Source of the DNA: DATEJJ01 sp039649115
Lineage (GTDB): Bacteria; Actinomycetota; Actinomycetes; Mycobacteriales; Micromonosporaceae
Assembly (NCBI GenBank): GCA_039649115.1
Contig: JBBWZQ010000225.1
Span: forward strand, 1 to 21,594
DNA length: 21,594 nt
Direction of reading: 5' to 3'
Positions 1 through 7,922 of this stretch are shown one piece after another. How positions within the stretch are numbered: position 1 is the stretch's first letter; every line of letters starts with the position of its first letter. The position numbers and the translations under genes are program-made. The notes beneath the pieces are model-generated. The model was given only the letters and a program-made list of their open reading frames with translations. It ran no database searches and was not told the DNA's origin.

Positions 1-2
1 CG

Positions 3-659
3 TGCGATCCGGCCGCGCGGATCACCAGGAGCCTGCTGGGGTACGGCGTGATCGCCGGTCCCGGCTACGTCGTGGTGTCGCTCGTGCAGGCACTGACCCG
101 GGACGGGTTCGACCTGCGGCGCCACGCCTGGAGCCTGTTGAGCAACGGGCACCTCGGCTGGATCCAGATCGCCAACTTCGTGGTGACCGGGCTGATGATG
201 GTCGCGTTCGCGATCGGGCTGCGCCGCGCGCTGGACCACGGGCGCGGCACCACCTGGGCACCGCGACTGATCGGCGGGTACGGGCTGAGCCTGGTCAGTG
301 CCGGGATCTTCCGCGCCGATCCCGCGCTGGGCTTCCCCGCCGGTACCCCCAATGGGTCTGACCAGGTCAGCTGGCACGGCATGGCGCATTTCGCGTCGGG
401 CGCCGTGGGGTTCACCTGCCTGATCGTGGCGTGCTTCGTGATGGCCCGCAGGTTCGCGGGTCAGGGTCGCCGGGACTGGGCCGTGTTCTCCGGGCTCACC
501 GGTGTGCTGTTCCTCGCCGGATTCCTCGGGGTGGCCGCGGGAGCGGGCACCGCGGGCAGCACCATCGGCTTCACCGTGACCGTCGTCCTCGCCTGGGCGT
601 GGGTCTCGGCGCTGGCCACCCACCTGTACCGTTGGCCGGCGCCGCCGGCCCGCAACTGA
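3..659 (+). CDS. DUF998 family integral membrane protein (5' end outside window)
   Basis: The reading frame is open from the first complete codon of the window to the TGA at 657-659, so the true start lies upstream; the GTG at 48 is inside conserved-looking sequence. About 218 residues are visible. They hold several hydrophobic stretches with the pattern of a DUF998 protein (a small multi-pass membrane family of unknown biochemical role), including a GIFRADPALGFP loop and a later SWHGMAHF segment. The stop is only 11 bases before the ATG of the DGPF protein, so the three plus-strand genes 3-2345 are probably one operon with the ECF42 sigma factor. The DUF998 assignment is from remembered family pattern; function is unknown. 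Confidence 0.85.
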   Translation, partial: CDPAARITRSLLGYGVIAGPGYVVVSLVQALTRDGFDLRRHAWSLLSNGHLGWIQIANFVVTGLMMVAFAIGLRRALDHGRGTTWAPRLIGGYGLSLVSAGIFRADPALGFPAGTPNGSDQVSWHGMAHFASGAVGFTCLIVACFVMARRFAGQGRRDWAVFSGLTGVLFLAGFLGVAAGAGTAGSTIGFTVTVVLAWAWVSALATHLYRWPAPPARN

Positions 660-670
660 AGGGAACGACC

Positions 671-1042
671 ATGCGATACCTGATCCTGCTGAAGGCCGCA
701 CAGGGCACCACCCCGCCACCGCCCGAGCTGATGGAGGCGATCGTGCAGCTGGGTGAAGAGGCGACGAAGGCCGGCGCGCTGCTCGACACGGCCGGGCTGG
801 CACCCAGCGCGGCAGGTGCCCGGGTCCAACTCGCCAAGGGTGAGCTGACCGTCACGGACGGGCCGTTCGCCGAGGCCAAGGAGATGATCAGCTATGCCCT
901 GTACCAGGTGCGGTCGAAGGAAGAGGCGGTCGAGTGGGCCTCGCGCTTCCTGAAGGTGCACCGGGACCACTGGGCCGGATGGGAAGGCGACGCCGACGTG
1001 CTGCGGGTCTTCGGTCCGGAGGATTTCGGGCCACCCGCCTGA
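671..1042 (+). CDS. YCII-related DGPF domain protein
   Basis: This is a complete 123-residue protein starting at ATG 671 after an AAGGGAACGACC leader, which supplies a purine-rich ribosome site. It is a single YCII-related (DGPF) ferredoxin-like domain: it opens with MRYLILLKA, has the signature DGPF at residues 63-66 followed by AEAKE, and a long C-terminal half typical of the PhnB/DGPF type. No enzymatic activity is established for this family. DGPF proteins are the hallmark neighbours of group ECF42 sigma factors, and exactly such a sigma factor follows after 25 bases, so it is likely a target or partner of that sigma factor. The family call is firm; the role is inferred from context. Confidence 0.93.
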   Translation: MRYLILLKAAQGTTPPPPELMEAIVQLGEEATKAGALLDTAGLAPSAAGARVQLAKGELTVTDGPFAEAKEMISYALYQVRSKEEAVEWASRFLKVHRDHWAGWEGDADVLRVFGPEDFGPPA

Positions 1043-1055
1043 GCAGCTGATGGTT

Positions 1056-1084
1056 GGATCGGTAGCCATGACGGCTACCGATCC
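1056..1084 (+). promoter_or_regulatory. Perfect 12-bp inverted repeat with the sigma-factor ATG in its loop
   Basis: GGATCGGTAGCC (1056-1067) is followed by the 5-base loop ATGAC (1068-1072) and its exact reverse complement GGCTACCGATCC (1073-1084). The loop contains the probable ATG of the sigma factor, and the left arm covers the positions where a ribosome site would be. In mRNA this would be a very stable hairpin; in DNA it could be an operator. The repeat itself is seen directly; its function is inferred. Confidence 0.75.
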
Positions 1085-2345
1085 TCATCGTGCCACCCGG
1101 GCGGTCGAGGCGGTCTGGCGGATCGAGTCGGCCCGGCTGATCGCCGGCCTCGCCCGGATGGTGCAGGACGTCGGCCTGGCCGAGGAACTCGCGCAGGACG
1201 CGCTGGTCATCGCGCTGGAGCAGTGGCCGCGCTCGGGCGTGCCGGACAACCCCGGGGCCTGGCTCATGAGTACCGCGAAGCACCGGGCGATCGACCTGCT
1301 CCGCCGCCGCAGCCGGTACGAGCGCAAGCTGGTGGAGCTCGGCCGCGACCTCGCGATCCAGGAGGCGACCGAACCGGACCTGGACACGGCGCTCGACGAC
1401 CACGTCGGCGACGACCTGCTGCGCCTCATCTTCACCACCTGCCACCCGGTGCTGCCCGTCGAGGCCCGGGTGGCGCTGACGCTCCGGCTGCTCGGCGGCC
1501 TGACGACCAACGAGATCGCGCGGGCGTTCCTGGTGCCGGAGCCGACGGTGGCCCAGCGGATCCTGCGGGCCAAGCGCACGCTCGCCAAGCACTACGTGCC
1601 GTTCGAGATGCCGGCGCCGGCGGACCTGGCCGACCGGCTGTCGTCGGTACTCGGCGTCGTCTATCTCGTGTTCAACGAGGGCTTCGCGGCGACCGCGGGT
1701 GACGACTGGATGCGCCCGGCGCTGTGCGAGGAGGCACTGCGCCTGGGCCGGATCCTGGCCGGCCTGATGCGGGAGGAGCCGGAGGTGCAGGGTCTGGTCG
1801 CGCTGATGGAGATCCAGGCTTCGCGCATCCGGGCCCGTACCGGTCCGGACGGCGAGCCGGTGCTGCTTCTCGACCAGGACCGCCGGCGGTGGGACCGGCT
1901 GCTGATCCGGCGGGGTCTCGCGGCGCTGGCGCACGCCGAGGCCCTCGATGGCGGCCCGTACACGCTGCAGGCGGCGATCGCGGCCTGCCACGCCCGCGCG
2001 GTGTCCGCGGCGGACACGGACTGGGACCGGATCGCCGCGCTCTACCTGGTGCTCGCCCATGTCTCGCCGTCGCCGGTGGTGGAGCTCAACCGGGCGGTCG
2101 CGGTGGGGATGGCCGCGGGGCCGGCGAAGGGCCTGGAGGTCGTGGACGCGGTGCGGTCCGAGCGGGCGCTGGCGAACTACCCCCAACTTCCGGCGGTACG
2201 CGGTGACCTGCTGGCCAAGTTGGGCCGGCTCGACGAGGCGCGGCAGGAGTTCGAACGCGCGGCGGCGGTGACCCGCAACGAGCGGGAACGGAGCATCTTC
2301 CTGGGCCGGGCGGCGGCGTGCGCGGCAGGATCCCCGGCGGCGTGA
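1068..2345 (+). CDS. ECF42-type RNA polymerase sigma factor with C-terminal TPR-like extension
   Basis: The product is 425 residues, about twice a minimal ECF sigma factor. Region 2 spans roughly residues 20-82, with GLAEELAQDALVIALEQW and AKHRAIDLLRR; region 4 spans about 132-172, with a helix-turn-helix around LTTNEIARAFLVPEPTVAQR. The long C-terminal part begins with the YLVFNEGF motif (199-206) and continues as helical DUF6596/TPR-like repeats to the end, which is typical of group ECF42 and needed for activity in the studied family member. There is no anti-sigma gene nearby, as expected for this group, and a DGPF gene lies just upstream. ATG 1068 is chosen because the domain begins soon after; an in-frame ATG at 1050 would add six residues. 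The start codon lies in a hairpin loop (1056-1084), so translation may be controlled. Confidence 0.92.
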   Translation: MTATDPHRATRAVEAVWRIESARLIAGLARMVQDVGLAEELAQDALVIALEQWPRSGVPDNPGAWLMSTAKHRAIDLLRRRSRYERKLVELGRDLAIQEATEPDLDTALDDHVGDDLLRLIFTTCHPVLPVEARVALTLRLLGGLTTNEIARAFLVPEPTVAQRILRAKRTLAKHYVPFEMPAPADLADRLSSVLGVVYLVFNEGFAATAGDDWMRPALCEEALRLGRILAGLMREEPEVQGLVALMEIQASRIRARTGPDGEPVLLLDQDRRRWDRLLIRRGLAALAHAEALDGGPYTLQAAIAACHARAVSAADTDWDRIAALYLVLAHVSPSPVVELNRAVAVGMAAGPAKGLEVVDAVRSERALANYPQLPAVRGDLLAKLGRLDEARQEFERAAAVTRNERERSIFLGRAAACAAGSPAA

Positions 2346-2354
2346 GGCGGCCCT

Positions 2355-2380
2355 GGCCCGTGCCGAGCATGGCGCGGGCC
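2355..2380. terminator. Hairpin between convergent genes, probable two-way terminator
   Basis: GGCCCGTGCC (2355-2364) and GGCGCGGGCC (2371-2380) form a 10-bp stem with one G-T wobble around the loop GAGCAT. It lies in the 61-base gap between the sigma-factor stop (2345) and the LacI stop (2407), where transcription arrives from both sides. There is no T-tract, as is common in high-GC actinomycete terminators. Confidence 0.55.
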
Positions 2381-2406
2381 GGTTGTCCGGTGACGGTGGG
2401 CGGGCG

Positions 2407-3447
2407 CTAGCGGTGATCTTGGGGGGCGGTGCTGGAGCGTACGGTCAGCCGGGGCGGGAGCAGGCTGGAGTCGGGTACCCGCTGCTCATCCAGCTTGCGC
2501 ATGAGCAGCCGTACCGCCTGCGTGCCGACCTCCTCCGCCGGGATCAGCACCGACGTCAGCGCGGGCATGGCCCGCTCGGCCACCTCGTCCGGGCAGATCG
2601 CGATCACCGAGACGTCGTCCGGTACCCGCCGGCCGACCAGGCGCAGGGCGGCCAGCAGGTACTCCACGACCGCCTCGTTGTGCACCACCACGCCGGTGAT
2701 GGCGGGGCTCTCCGCGAACAGCTCGATGACCCGCTGGTGCACCGCGGTGGCGCCCTCCTCGCACGGCCCTGCCTTGGCGCGCATTCCCAGCGAACGCGCG
2801 GTGTCCAGGAAGCCGGCCATGGTGCGGCGGGCGAAGCCGGTGCCGCGTTCGTACACGGCGGCGGGGGCCCCGAGCAGCGCCAGCTCGCGGTGGCCGAGGC
2901 CGGCCAGGTGCTCCACGCAGGCCCGACCGGCCCGGTAGAAGTCGAGGTCCACGCAGGTCAGGCCGGCCGGCTCGGCGGGGAAGCCGATGAGCACGCTCGG
3001 GCGCTCCAGGGTGCGCAGCAGCGGCACCCGGGGATCGTGCAGCTCGACATCCATCAGGATCAGACCGTCCACAAGGGAGCTGGCGGCGATCCGGCGCAGC
3101 CCGCCGGGGCCTTCGTCGGACGTCATCAGCAGCACGTCGTGGTCGAACTGGCGGGCGGTGGTGACCACGGAGACAGCGAACTGCATGAGCACGGGTACGT
3201 GCATGCCGGCGCGCAACGGCAGGACCAGCGCGATGACGTTGGACCGGTTGCTGGCCAGCGCGCGTGCCCCGGCGTGCGGGTGGTACCCGAGGGTACGGAT
3301 GCTGGCCAGTACCCGCTGGCGGGTGGTCGACGAGATGGCCCGCTTGCCACTGAGCACATAGGACACCGTGCTGGGCGCCACCCCCGCGTGCCGGGCCACG
3401 TCCGAAATGGTGGTCATGCCATCGCGCTGCGGTCGTCTGCCCGCCAC
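2407..3447 (-). CDS. LacI-family transcriptional regulator
   Basis: This is a DNA-binding repressor of the LacI/GalR family, 346 residues from GTG 3447 or 336 from ATG 3417. The helix-turn-helix reads ISDVARHAGVAPSTVSYVL (residues about 14-32), followed by the hinge ARALASNRS (61-69) and a periplasmic-binding-protein-like effector domain. I prefer GTG 3447: it overlaps the GH3 TAG stop by one base (TAGTG) and has a GAGGA ribosome site six bases upstream inside the GH3 gene, whereas ATG 3417 has none. The overlap implies translational coupling. Two palindromes of LacI-operator type lie in front of GH3 (6360-6406), so the protein most likely represses its own GH3-lacI operon until a sugar is present. 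The inducer is unknown. Confidence 0.9.
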   Translation of the reverse strand: MAGRRPQRDGMTTISDVARHAGVAPSTVSYVLSGKRAISSTTRQRVLASIRTLGYHPHAGARALASNRSNVIALVLPLRAGMHVPVLMQFAVSVVTTARQFDHDVLLMTSDEGPGGLRRIAASSLVDGLILMDVELHDPRVPLLRTLERPSVLIGFPAEPAGLTCVDLDFYRAGRACVEHLAGLGHRELALLGAPAAVYERGTGFARRTMAGFLDTARSLGMRAKAGPCEEGATAVHQRVIELFAESPAITGVVVHNEAVVEYLLAALRLVGRRVPDDVSVIAICPDEVAERAMPALTSVLIPAEEVGTQAVRLLMRKLDEQRVPDSSLLPPRLTVRSSTAPQDHR

Positions 3448-6326
3448 TACAGATCCTCGAAGTCCAGGGTGCGCAGGTTCACCCCTGGAGTGTCGAACAC
3501 GGCGTACAGGTCGCGCAGCCCGCTCGCACCGGATATCCGGACGCTGGTCTCGGACCACGCGTACCGGCCGCCGCAACAGCTCGCGCCGACGGTGCCGATG
3601 ACCGGGCCCGCGATCGGGTCGTCGAGGCGGAGCGTGAGCCCGGCCGGCCCGTCCCCGGTGCGGGACAGGCTCACCCGGCAGCCACCCACGCCGGCGCCGA
3701 AGTCGACACCGTCGAAGGCGATCCAGCCGCCCGGCTCGGTCGCGCTGACCGCGTCGCCGCCGTCGGGCCACGCGTCCATCAGCGTCACGCCCGCGTACCC
3801 GTCGAAGTCCACCGCCGACAGTTGCCGGCCGGCCGCGGCGCGGGGCGGGATCCGCTCGCCGGCGACGGCGAGCCTGGCGCAGCAGCGGACGTCGGCGCTG
3901 GACCGGCCGGCCATGACGGTGTGCGTGGCCGCCTCGACGGCGTACCGGCCGCGCGTGACGTCCCAGAACGCCAGGTCGCTCCCGCTGAGTCTGAAGTGGA
4001 CGGTGACTCGCTGTCCAGGGTGGACGGTGACCCGCTGGAACCCGCGCAGGGCCTGGACCGGCTGCTTGACGCGGGACCGGTGCTGGCGGGTGTAGAGCTG
4101 GACGACCTCGTCGGTGGTGCGGTTGCCGGTGTTGAGCACGTCCACGCTGACGGTCAGCTCGCCGGCTGGATCGAGGGTGCCGGCGGACAGGCTCAGGTTC
4201 TGGTACTCGACGGGGGCGTAGGTGAGGCCGTGGCCGAAGGGGTACAGCGGGGTGCCGCGGAAGTACAGGTAGGTGGCGTCCGCGCCGATGATGTCGTAGT
4301 CGAGCAGCTCGGGCAGGTCGGCGGCGGACCGGTACCAGGTCTGGGTCAGCCGGCCGGCCGGTGCCTGGTCGCCGAACAGGACATCGGCGAGGGCACGGCC
4401 GAATTCCTGGCCGCCGTGCGAGGACCAGAGGATCGCCGGCACGTGGTCGTCGGCCCAGCCGATCGCGTACGGGTAGCTGCTGGTGACCACGAGGACGGTG
4501 CGCGGGTTGGTCGCCTGTACCGCTCGGATCAGCCGCTCCTGCTGGGCGGGCAGCGCGAGATCCACCCGGTCCTGCGTCTCCCTGCCGTTGATGAGCGGGT
4601 GGTTGCCGACCACGACGACGGCGACGTCGGCCTCTGCCGCCGCCGCGACGGCCTCCGCGACGCCATCGGAGATCAGCTCGAGGGCGAAGCCGGTCGCCTC
4701 GGCCGCGTCCGCCACGGCGGCGCGCAGCGTGCCGTCCGCGTCCACGACAAGGAACCGGCCGCTCGCCACGTGCCGGACGACCAGCTCGCTGCCGCCGCGG
4801 TCGAGCAGCTCGAAGGTCTCCTGCACCACCCAGCCGGCAGGCCCGGGCGACTCGTTGAGGACGTCGCTGCGCTCACTGTCGACGGTGAGGTAGCGGCCGT
4901 TGCTGACCGCACGCAGGGTCAGCGTGCCCCGACCCCAGTCGGCGACGTCGAACCAGGTGTCCGGGTGCGCGCTGTCCGCGTCCGCGCGCAGCGGAGCGCC
5001 CTGCGAGGCGTCGCTGGCGGTGACGAACCGCCCGGCCAGCACCCGGCTGGAGGTCGCCACCCGCAGCGCGACGCGGTCGACGCCCTCCGAGAAGCGCACG
5101 GCTGAGGGGCCGGTCAGCCGCTCCTCGATGCCGCGCCGGGGGGTCAGCGCGTACGGCAGCGTGCCGCTGTACCAGTCCTCGTAGAGCGTGTCGGCCAGCG
5201 GTCCGAGCACGGCGACGCGGCGGGTCTGCGCGGCGCGCAGCGGCAGCGCCTGGTCCTCGTTCTTGAGCAGGACGATCGCCTGCCGGGCGACCTCGCCGGC
5301 GAGTGCCTGGTGGGCCGGGCAGTTGATGACCTCCTCGGTGATGCCGGCGTACGGATTGTCCTCCGGCGGGTCGAACTCGCCGAGCCGGAACCGGATCGCC
5401 AGCAGGTGCCGGACAGCGACGTCCACATCGGACTCGTCGAGCAGGCCCCGGGCCACGGCCTCGCCCAGCCGCTGCACCGTCGGCTCGGACCGGCCGTCGT
5501 TGTCGGTGAAGCTGTCCACCCCGGCCTTCACCAGAGCGGCGTGGCTGGCCACGTGGTCGGGGTAGTAGTGCTGGCGGGTGGCCACATTGGACGGTGCCTG
5601 CGCGTCGCTGACCACCAGCAGATCGTGCTCGCTCCAGCCGCGCAGGTCGCTGTTGATGAGCGGGGACAGGTGCGCCGGGCGGCCGTTGACGAGGTTGTAC
5701 GACGCCATCACGGCGACCGCGGCACCGGCCGCGATCGGCGCGCGGAACGCGGGCAGCTCGTACTCGCGCAGCACCCGGGGCGGCAGGTTGCTGGACGTGG
5801 TGTCCCGCCGGGTCTCGTTGTTGTAGGCGAGGAAGTGCTTGAGGGTGGGCGCCGTTTTCAGAAACCTCGGGTGATCGCCGCGCAGGCCCTGGGCGTACGC
5901 GGTGGCCAGGGCGCCGGTCAGCAGCGGGTCCTCCGCGTACCCCTCCTCGTTGCGGCCCCACCGCGGGTCGCGCAGCAGGTTGACCACCGGCGCCCACACG
6001 TTGAGGCCGCCGCGGCTCGAATCCTTGTGGTAGAAGCCGCGCGCCTCGTCGCCCACGGCCGCGCCCACCCGCCTGACCAGCTCCGGGTTCCAGGTGCTGG
6101 CCAGGCCGACGGCCTGCGGGAACACGGTCGCCGGGCCGAGCCAGGCCAGACCGTGCAGCGCCTCGGTGCCGGTGCGGAACGGGCCCACCCCCAGCCGCGG
6201 GACCGGCGCCTGGTACTGGTGCAGCAGGGCGATCTTCTCGGCCAGGCTCAGCCGGCGCAGCAGGTCGGTCACCCGGTCGGCGAGGGGCAGTTGACCATCG
6301 TGAAAGGTACCGGCGCCAGCATTCAT
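3447..6326 (-). CDS. GH3 family beta-glycosidase (beta-glucosidase/xylosidase) with nested beta-trefoil and C-terminal CBM6-like domain
   Basis: This is a retaining exo-beta-glycosidase of 959 residues, longer than a plain GH3 enzyme (about 750). The N-terminal barrel covers about 20-320, with RDPRWGRNEEGYAEDP (119-134), the KHF motif (163-165) and the probable nucleophile Asp241 in VVSDAQAP. The second GH3 domain starts near 340 (QAIVLLKNED) and resumes near 555-705 (LYPFGHGLTY). Between them, 415-552 resembles a fascin/ricin-type beta-trefoil, with RFVTASDAS, GRYLTVDSE and GRFLVVDAD repeats. A fibronectin-III-like domain (711-815) and a CBM6-like domain (835-959) follow. There is no signal peptide, so it appears cytoplasmic. 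ATG 6326 is preceded by AGAGGTGATC, a strong anti-16S match. It overlaps the following lacI gene. The exact substrate (glucose- or xylose-capped) is not settled by sequence. Confidence 0.92.
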   Translation of the reverse strand: MNAGAGTFHDGQLPLADRVTDLLRRLSLAEKIALLHQYQAPVPRLGVGPFRTGTEALHGLAWLGPATVFPQAVGLASTWNPELVRRVGAAVGDEARGFYHKDSSRGGLNVWAPVVNLLRDPRWGRNEEGYAEDPLLTGALATAYAQGLRGDHPRFLKTAPTLKHFLAYNNETRRDTTSSNLPPRVLREYELPAFRAPIAAGAAVAVMASYNLVNGRPAHLSPLINSDLRGWSEHDLLVVSDAQAPSNVATRQHYYPDHVASHAALVKAGVDSFTDNDGRSEPTVQRLGEAVARGLLDESDVDVAVRHLLAIRFRLGEFDPPEDNPYAGITEEVINCPAHQALAGEVARQAIVLLKNEDQALPLRAAQTRRVAVLGPLADTLYEDWYSGTLPYALTPRRGIEERLTGPSAVRFSEGVDRVALRVATSSRVLAGRFVTASDASQGAPLRADADSAHPDTWFDVADWGRGTLTLRAVSNGRYLTVDSERSDVLNESPGPAGWVVQETFELLDRGGSELVVRHVASGRFLVVDADGTLRAAVADAAEATGFALELISDGVAEAVAAAAEADVAVVVVGNHPLINGRETQDRVDLALPAQQERLIRAVQATNPRTVLVVTSSYPYAIGWADDHVPAILWSSHGGQEFGRALADVLFGDQAPAGRLTQTWYRSAADLPELLDYDIIGADATYLYFRGTPLYPFGHGLTYAPVEYQNLSLSAGTLDPAGELTVSVDVLNTGNRTTDEVVQLYTRQHRSRVKQPVQALRGFQRVTVHPGQRVTVHFRLSGSDLAFWDVTRGRYAVEAATHTVMAGRSSADVRCCARLAVAGERIPPRAAAGRQLSAVDFDGYAGVTLMDAWPDGGDAVSATEPGGWIAFDGVDFGAGVGGCRVSLSRTGDGPAGLTLRLDDPIAGPVIGTVGASCCGGRYAWSETSVRISGASGLRDLYAVFDTPGVNLRTLDFEDL

Positions 6327-6359
6327 CCGCGCGATCACCTCTTGCGCCTGTGGACGGAG

Positions 6360-6377
6360 CGTCGAAGCGGTTCGACG
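6360..6377. promoter_or_regulatory. LacI-type operator, proximal copy
   Basis: CGTCGAAGCGGTTCGACG has 7-bp arms (CGTCGAA/TTCGACG) around GCGG. It lies 34 bases upstream of the GH3 ATG and resembles the CG-centred palindromes bound by actinobacterial LacI-family repressors. Its centre is 31 bp from the perfect copy at 6393-6406. Confidence 0.65.
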
Positions 6378-6392
6378 CGTGTTACCAGACGT

Positions 6393-6406
6393 TCGAAGCG
6401 CTTCGA
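6393..6406. promoter_or_regulatory. LacI-type operator, distal perfect copy
   Basis: TCGAAGCGCTTCGA is a perfect 14-bp palindrome with the central CG that LacI-family hinge helices intercalate. Together with the copy at 6360-6377 it brackets the likely promoter of the GH3-lacI operon on the minus strand; a weak -10-like TAACAC (minus strand, about 6377-6382) lies between the two sites, but I could not define a convincing -35. Confidence 0.7.
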
Positions 6407-6564
6407 CGAATTCGGGTGCTTGCAGCGTCGCACCGCCTTCGCGCGCCCGTCAAGGGCCATCCGTCAATCGATGCGAAGGCGCTGCCCACCACCCTGATCA
6501 CTCCAAGATCGCGGCAACGTCATCGAGGTTGCAGCCCGTGCCGGGGCGCGCGGCGCGCGGGGGG

Positions 6565-7779
6565 TCAGGCGGAGAGGGGGAGGGGGAGGTGGCCGGCGTC
6601 CACGGTGTCGAGAACCATCGCGGCACCGCCGAGGGCGGCCGCATCCTGCCCGAGCGCGGAGGCGACCAGCCGGCAGCCGCCCGCCTCCGGCGCGACCGCG
6701 CCGGCGCGCAGCTCGTCCTGTGCGGTGGGCAGCAGCCAGGGTGCCAGCGGCACGTAGTAGCCACCGAGGATGACGACCTCGGGATTGACGAGGTTGGCCA
6801 GCAGCGCGACGCCGTGGCCGAGGTGCTGTCCCAGGTCGCGCAGTGCCGCGAGTACCTGCGGCTCGTGCGCCCGGGCGCGGCGCACCAGATCGGCGACCTC
6901 GGGCTCCAGGTCGACCGGCTCGTCGTCACCCAGCCGCCGCAGCAGCGAGCCCACGCTGGCCACCGCCTCCAGGCAACCGCGCCGGCCGCACGCGCAGGCC
7001 GGACCGCCGGGCACGACCGGGAGGTGTCCGATCTCCCCGGCGTACCCGCGCCCTCCGTGCAGCAGCTGCCCGTCGGCCACGATGCCCGCGCCGACGCCGA
7101 CCTCGCTCGTCAGGTAGACGAGGTTGGCGGTACCGGCGTGAGCTCCGTACCGGTGCTCGGCCCGGACCGCGAGGTTGGCGTCGTTGTCGACGGTGACCGC
7201 GAAGCCCGGCTCGCCGAGGGAGTGTGCCAGCGCCTGGCGCACGGGGACGTCCCGCCAGCCCAGGTTGGGCGCGAAGCGTGCCACGCCGTCGCCGTCGACC
7301 AGGCCGGCGACGCCGACGGTCAGCCCGAGCACCTGGCGGCCGTCGTCGTGCAGCCGGGACAGCGCCCGCCGGGCCAGCGCGGTGATCGTGGCGAGCGACT
7401 TGTTGGCCGGGGCGCCCCGCCCGGTGAACGCGCGCCGCCAGGACAGCAGCCGCTCGCCGCCCAGGTCGATGGCGATCACGGCGAGATGGTCGGTGGTGAC
7501 CTCCAGCCCGACCGCGGCGTACGGCGCCCCGTCCATGACGATCATCGTGGCCGGCCGGCCGATGCGCCGTTCGGTGAGGCCGGTCTCGCGCAGCAGCCGG
7601 CGGTCGATGAGCTCGCTGACGAGGCTGGAGACGGTGGCCTTGTTGAGTCCGGTGGAGGCGGCGATGTCCGCGCGGGAGCAGGGCGCGTTGGCCCGGACGT
7701 AGCCGAGCACCACGGCAAGGTTGGTGGTGCGCACGTCGGTGAAGTCCGCCGGCTCGCGGCCGGTACGCGTGGTGATCAA
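6565..7779 (-). CDS. ROK-family transcriptional repressor (XylR/NagC type)
   Basis: The N-terminal winged helix-turn-helix (about 15-75, with CSRADIAASTGLNKATVSSL) is joined to a ROK sugar-kinase-like domain. The ROK signature is present: GGRGYAGEIGH (242-252) and the zinc loop CACGRRGC (262-269), with His252 as the fourth zinc ligand. The kinase-type ATP-binding DxGGT is absent near the start of the ROK domain (LEVTTDHL), as expected for a regulator. I choose TTG 7779 (404 residues), which follows GGGA six bases upstream; frames extend to GTG 7818 and TTG 7842 but without ribosome sites. It is divergent from the sugar importer, whose promoter carries a XylR-like operator, so it is the probable repressor of the importer and of GH31/GH42. 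A xylose-related inducer is inferred. Confidence 0.9.
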   Translation of the reverse strand: MITTRTGREPADFTDVRTTNLAVVLGYVRANAPCSRADIAASTGLNKATVSSLVSELIDRRLLRETGLTERRIGRPATMIVMDGAPYAAVGLEVTTDHLAVIAIDLGGERLLSWRRAFTGRGAPANKSLATITALARRALSRLHDDGRQVLGLTVGVAGLVDGDGVARFAPNLGWRDVPVRQALAHSLGEPGFAVTVDNDANLAVRAEHRYGAHAGTANLVYLTSEVGVGAGIVADGQLLHGGRGYAGEIGHLPVVPGGPACACGRRGCLEAVASVGSLLRRLGDDEPVDLEPEVADLVRRARAHEPQVLAALRDLGQHLGHGVALLANLVNPEVVILGGYYVPLAPWLLPTAQDELRAGAVAPEAGGCRLVASALGQDAAALGGAAMVLDTVDAGHLPLPLSA

Positions 7780-7858
7780 ATCAGGTCCCGCTCCCTCGGT
7801 CGCCCTATCATGCCCCACCCGGCGCCGGCTGGTCGTGGCCAACGCCGGGATCCCGTGG

Positions 7859-7880
7859 CGAACCGAGGCGAACCGAGGCG
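7859..7880. repeat. 10-bp tandem direct repeat
   Basis: GCGAACCGAG occurs twice head to tail (7859-7868 and 7869-7878), followed by GC. The period equals about one helical turn. It lies just upstream of the importer promoter (7894-7922) in the 288-base gap between the ROK gene and the binding-protein gene. Confidence 0.6.
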
Positions 7881-7893
7881 GGCCGGTGGTCTC

Positions 7894-7922
7894 TTGTGGC
7901 CGGAGTCACCGTGGTCTAGTTT
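7894..7922 (+). promoter_or_regulatory. Probable sigma-70-type promoter of the sugar importer operon
   Basis: TTGTGG (7894-7899) and TAGTTT (7917-7922) are separated by exactly 17 bases, a good spacing for a housekeeping actinobacterial promoter. The predicted start of transcription is near 7929, giving a leader of about 140 bases before the ATG at 8068. Confidence 0.5.

Noticed and set aside
2383..4095. Long open frame on the plus strand opposite the lacI and GH3 genes
   Set aside because: It is the antisense shadow of two well-recognised genes; composition is His/Gly/Arg-rich without any domain. Similar long shadows opposite GH3, GH31 and the XRE gene were discarded for the same reason.
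6411..6564. Possible gene or RNA between the GH3 promoter and the ROK gene
   Set aside because: No ORF with codon bias and no recognisable RNA fold; the GC-rich GCGCGCGGCGCGC near 6546 could be a weak terminator for the ROK gene but lacks further support.
7780..7842. Longer ROK protein starting at TTG 7842 or GTG 7818
   Set aside because: No ribosome site in front of either, and the extra residues are an Arg-rich stretch with no family similarity; TTG 7779 with GGGA six bases upstream is preferred, but the true start is not certain.
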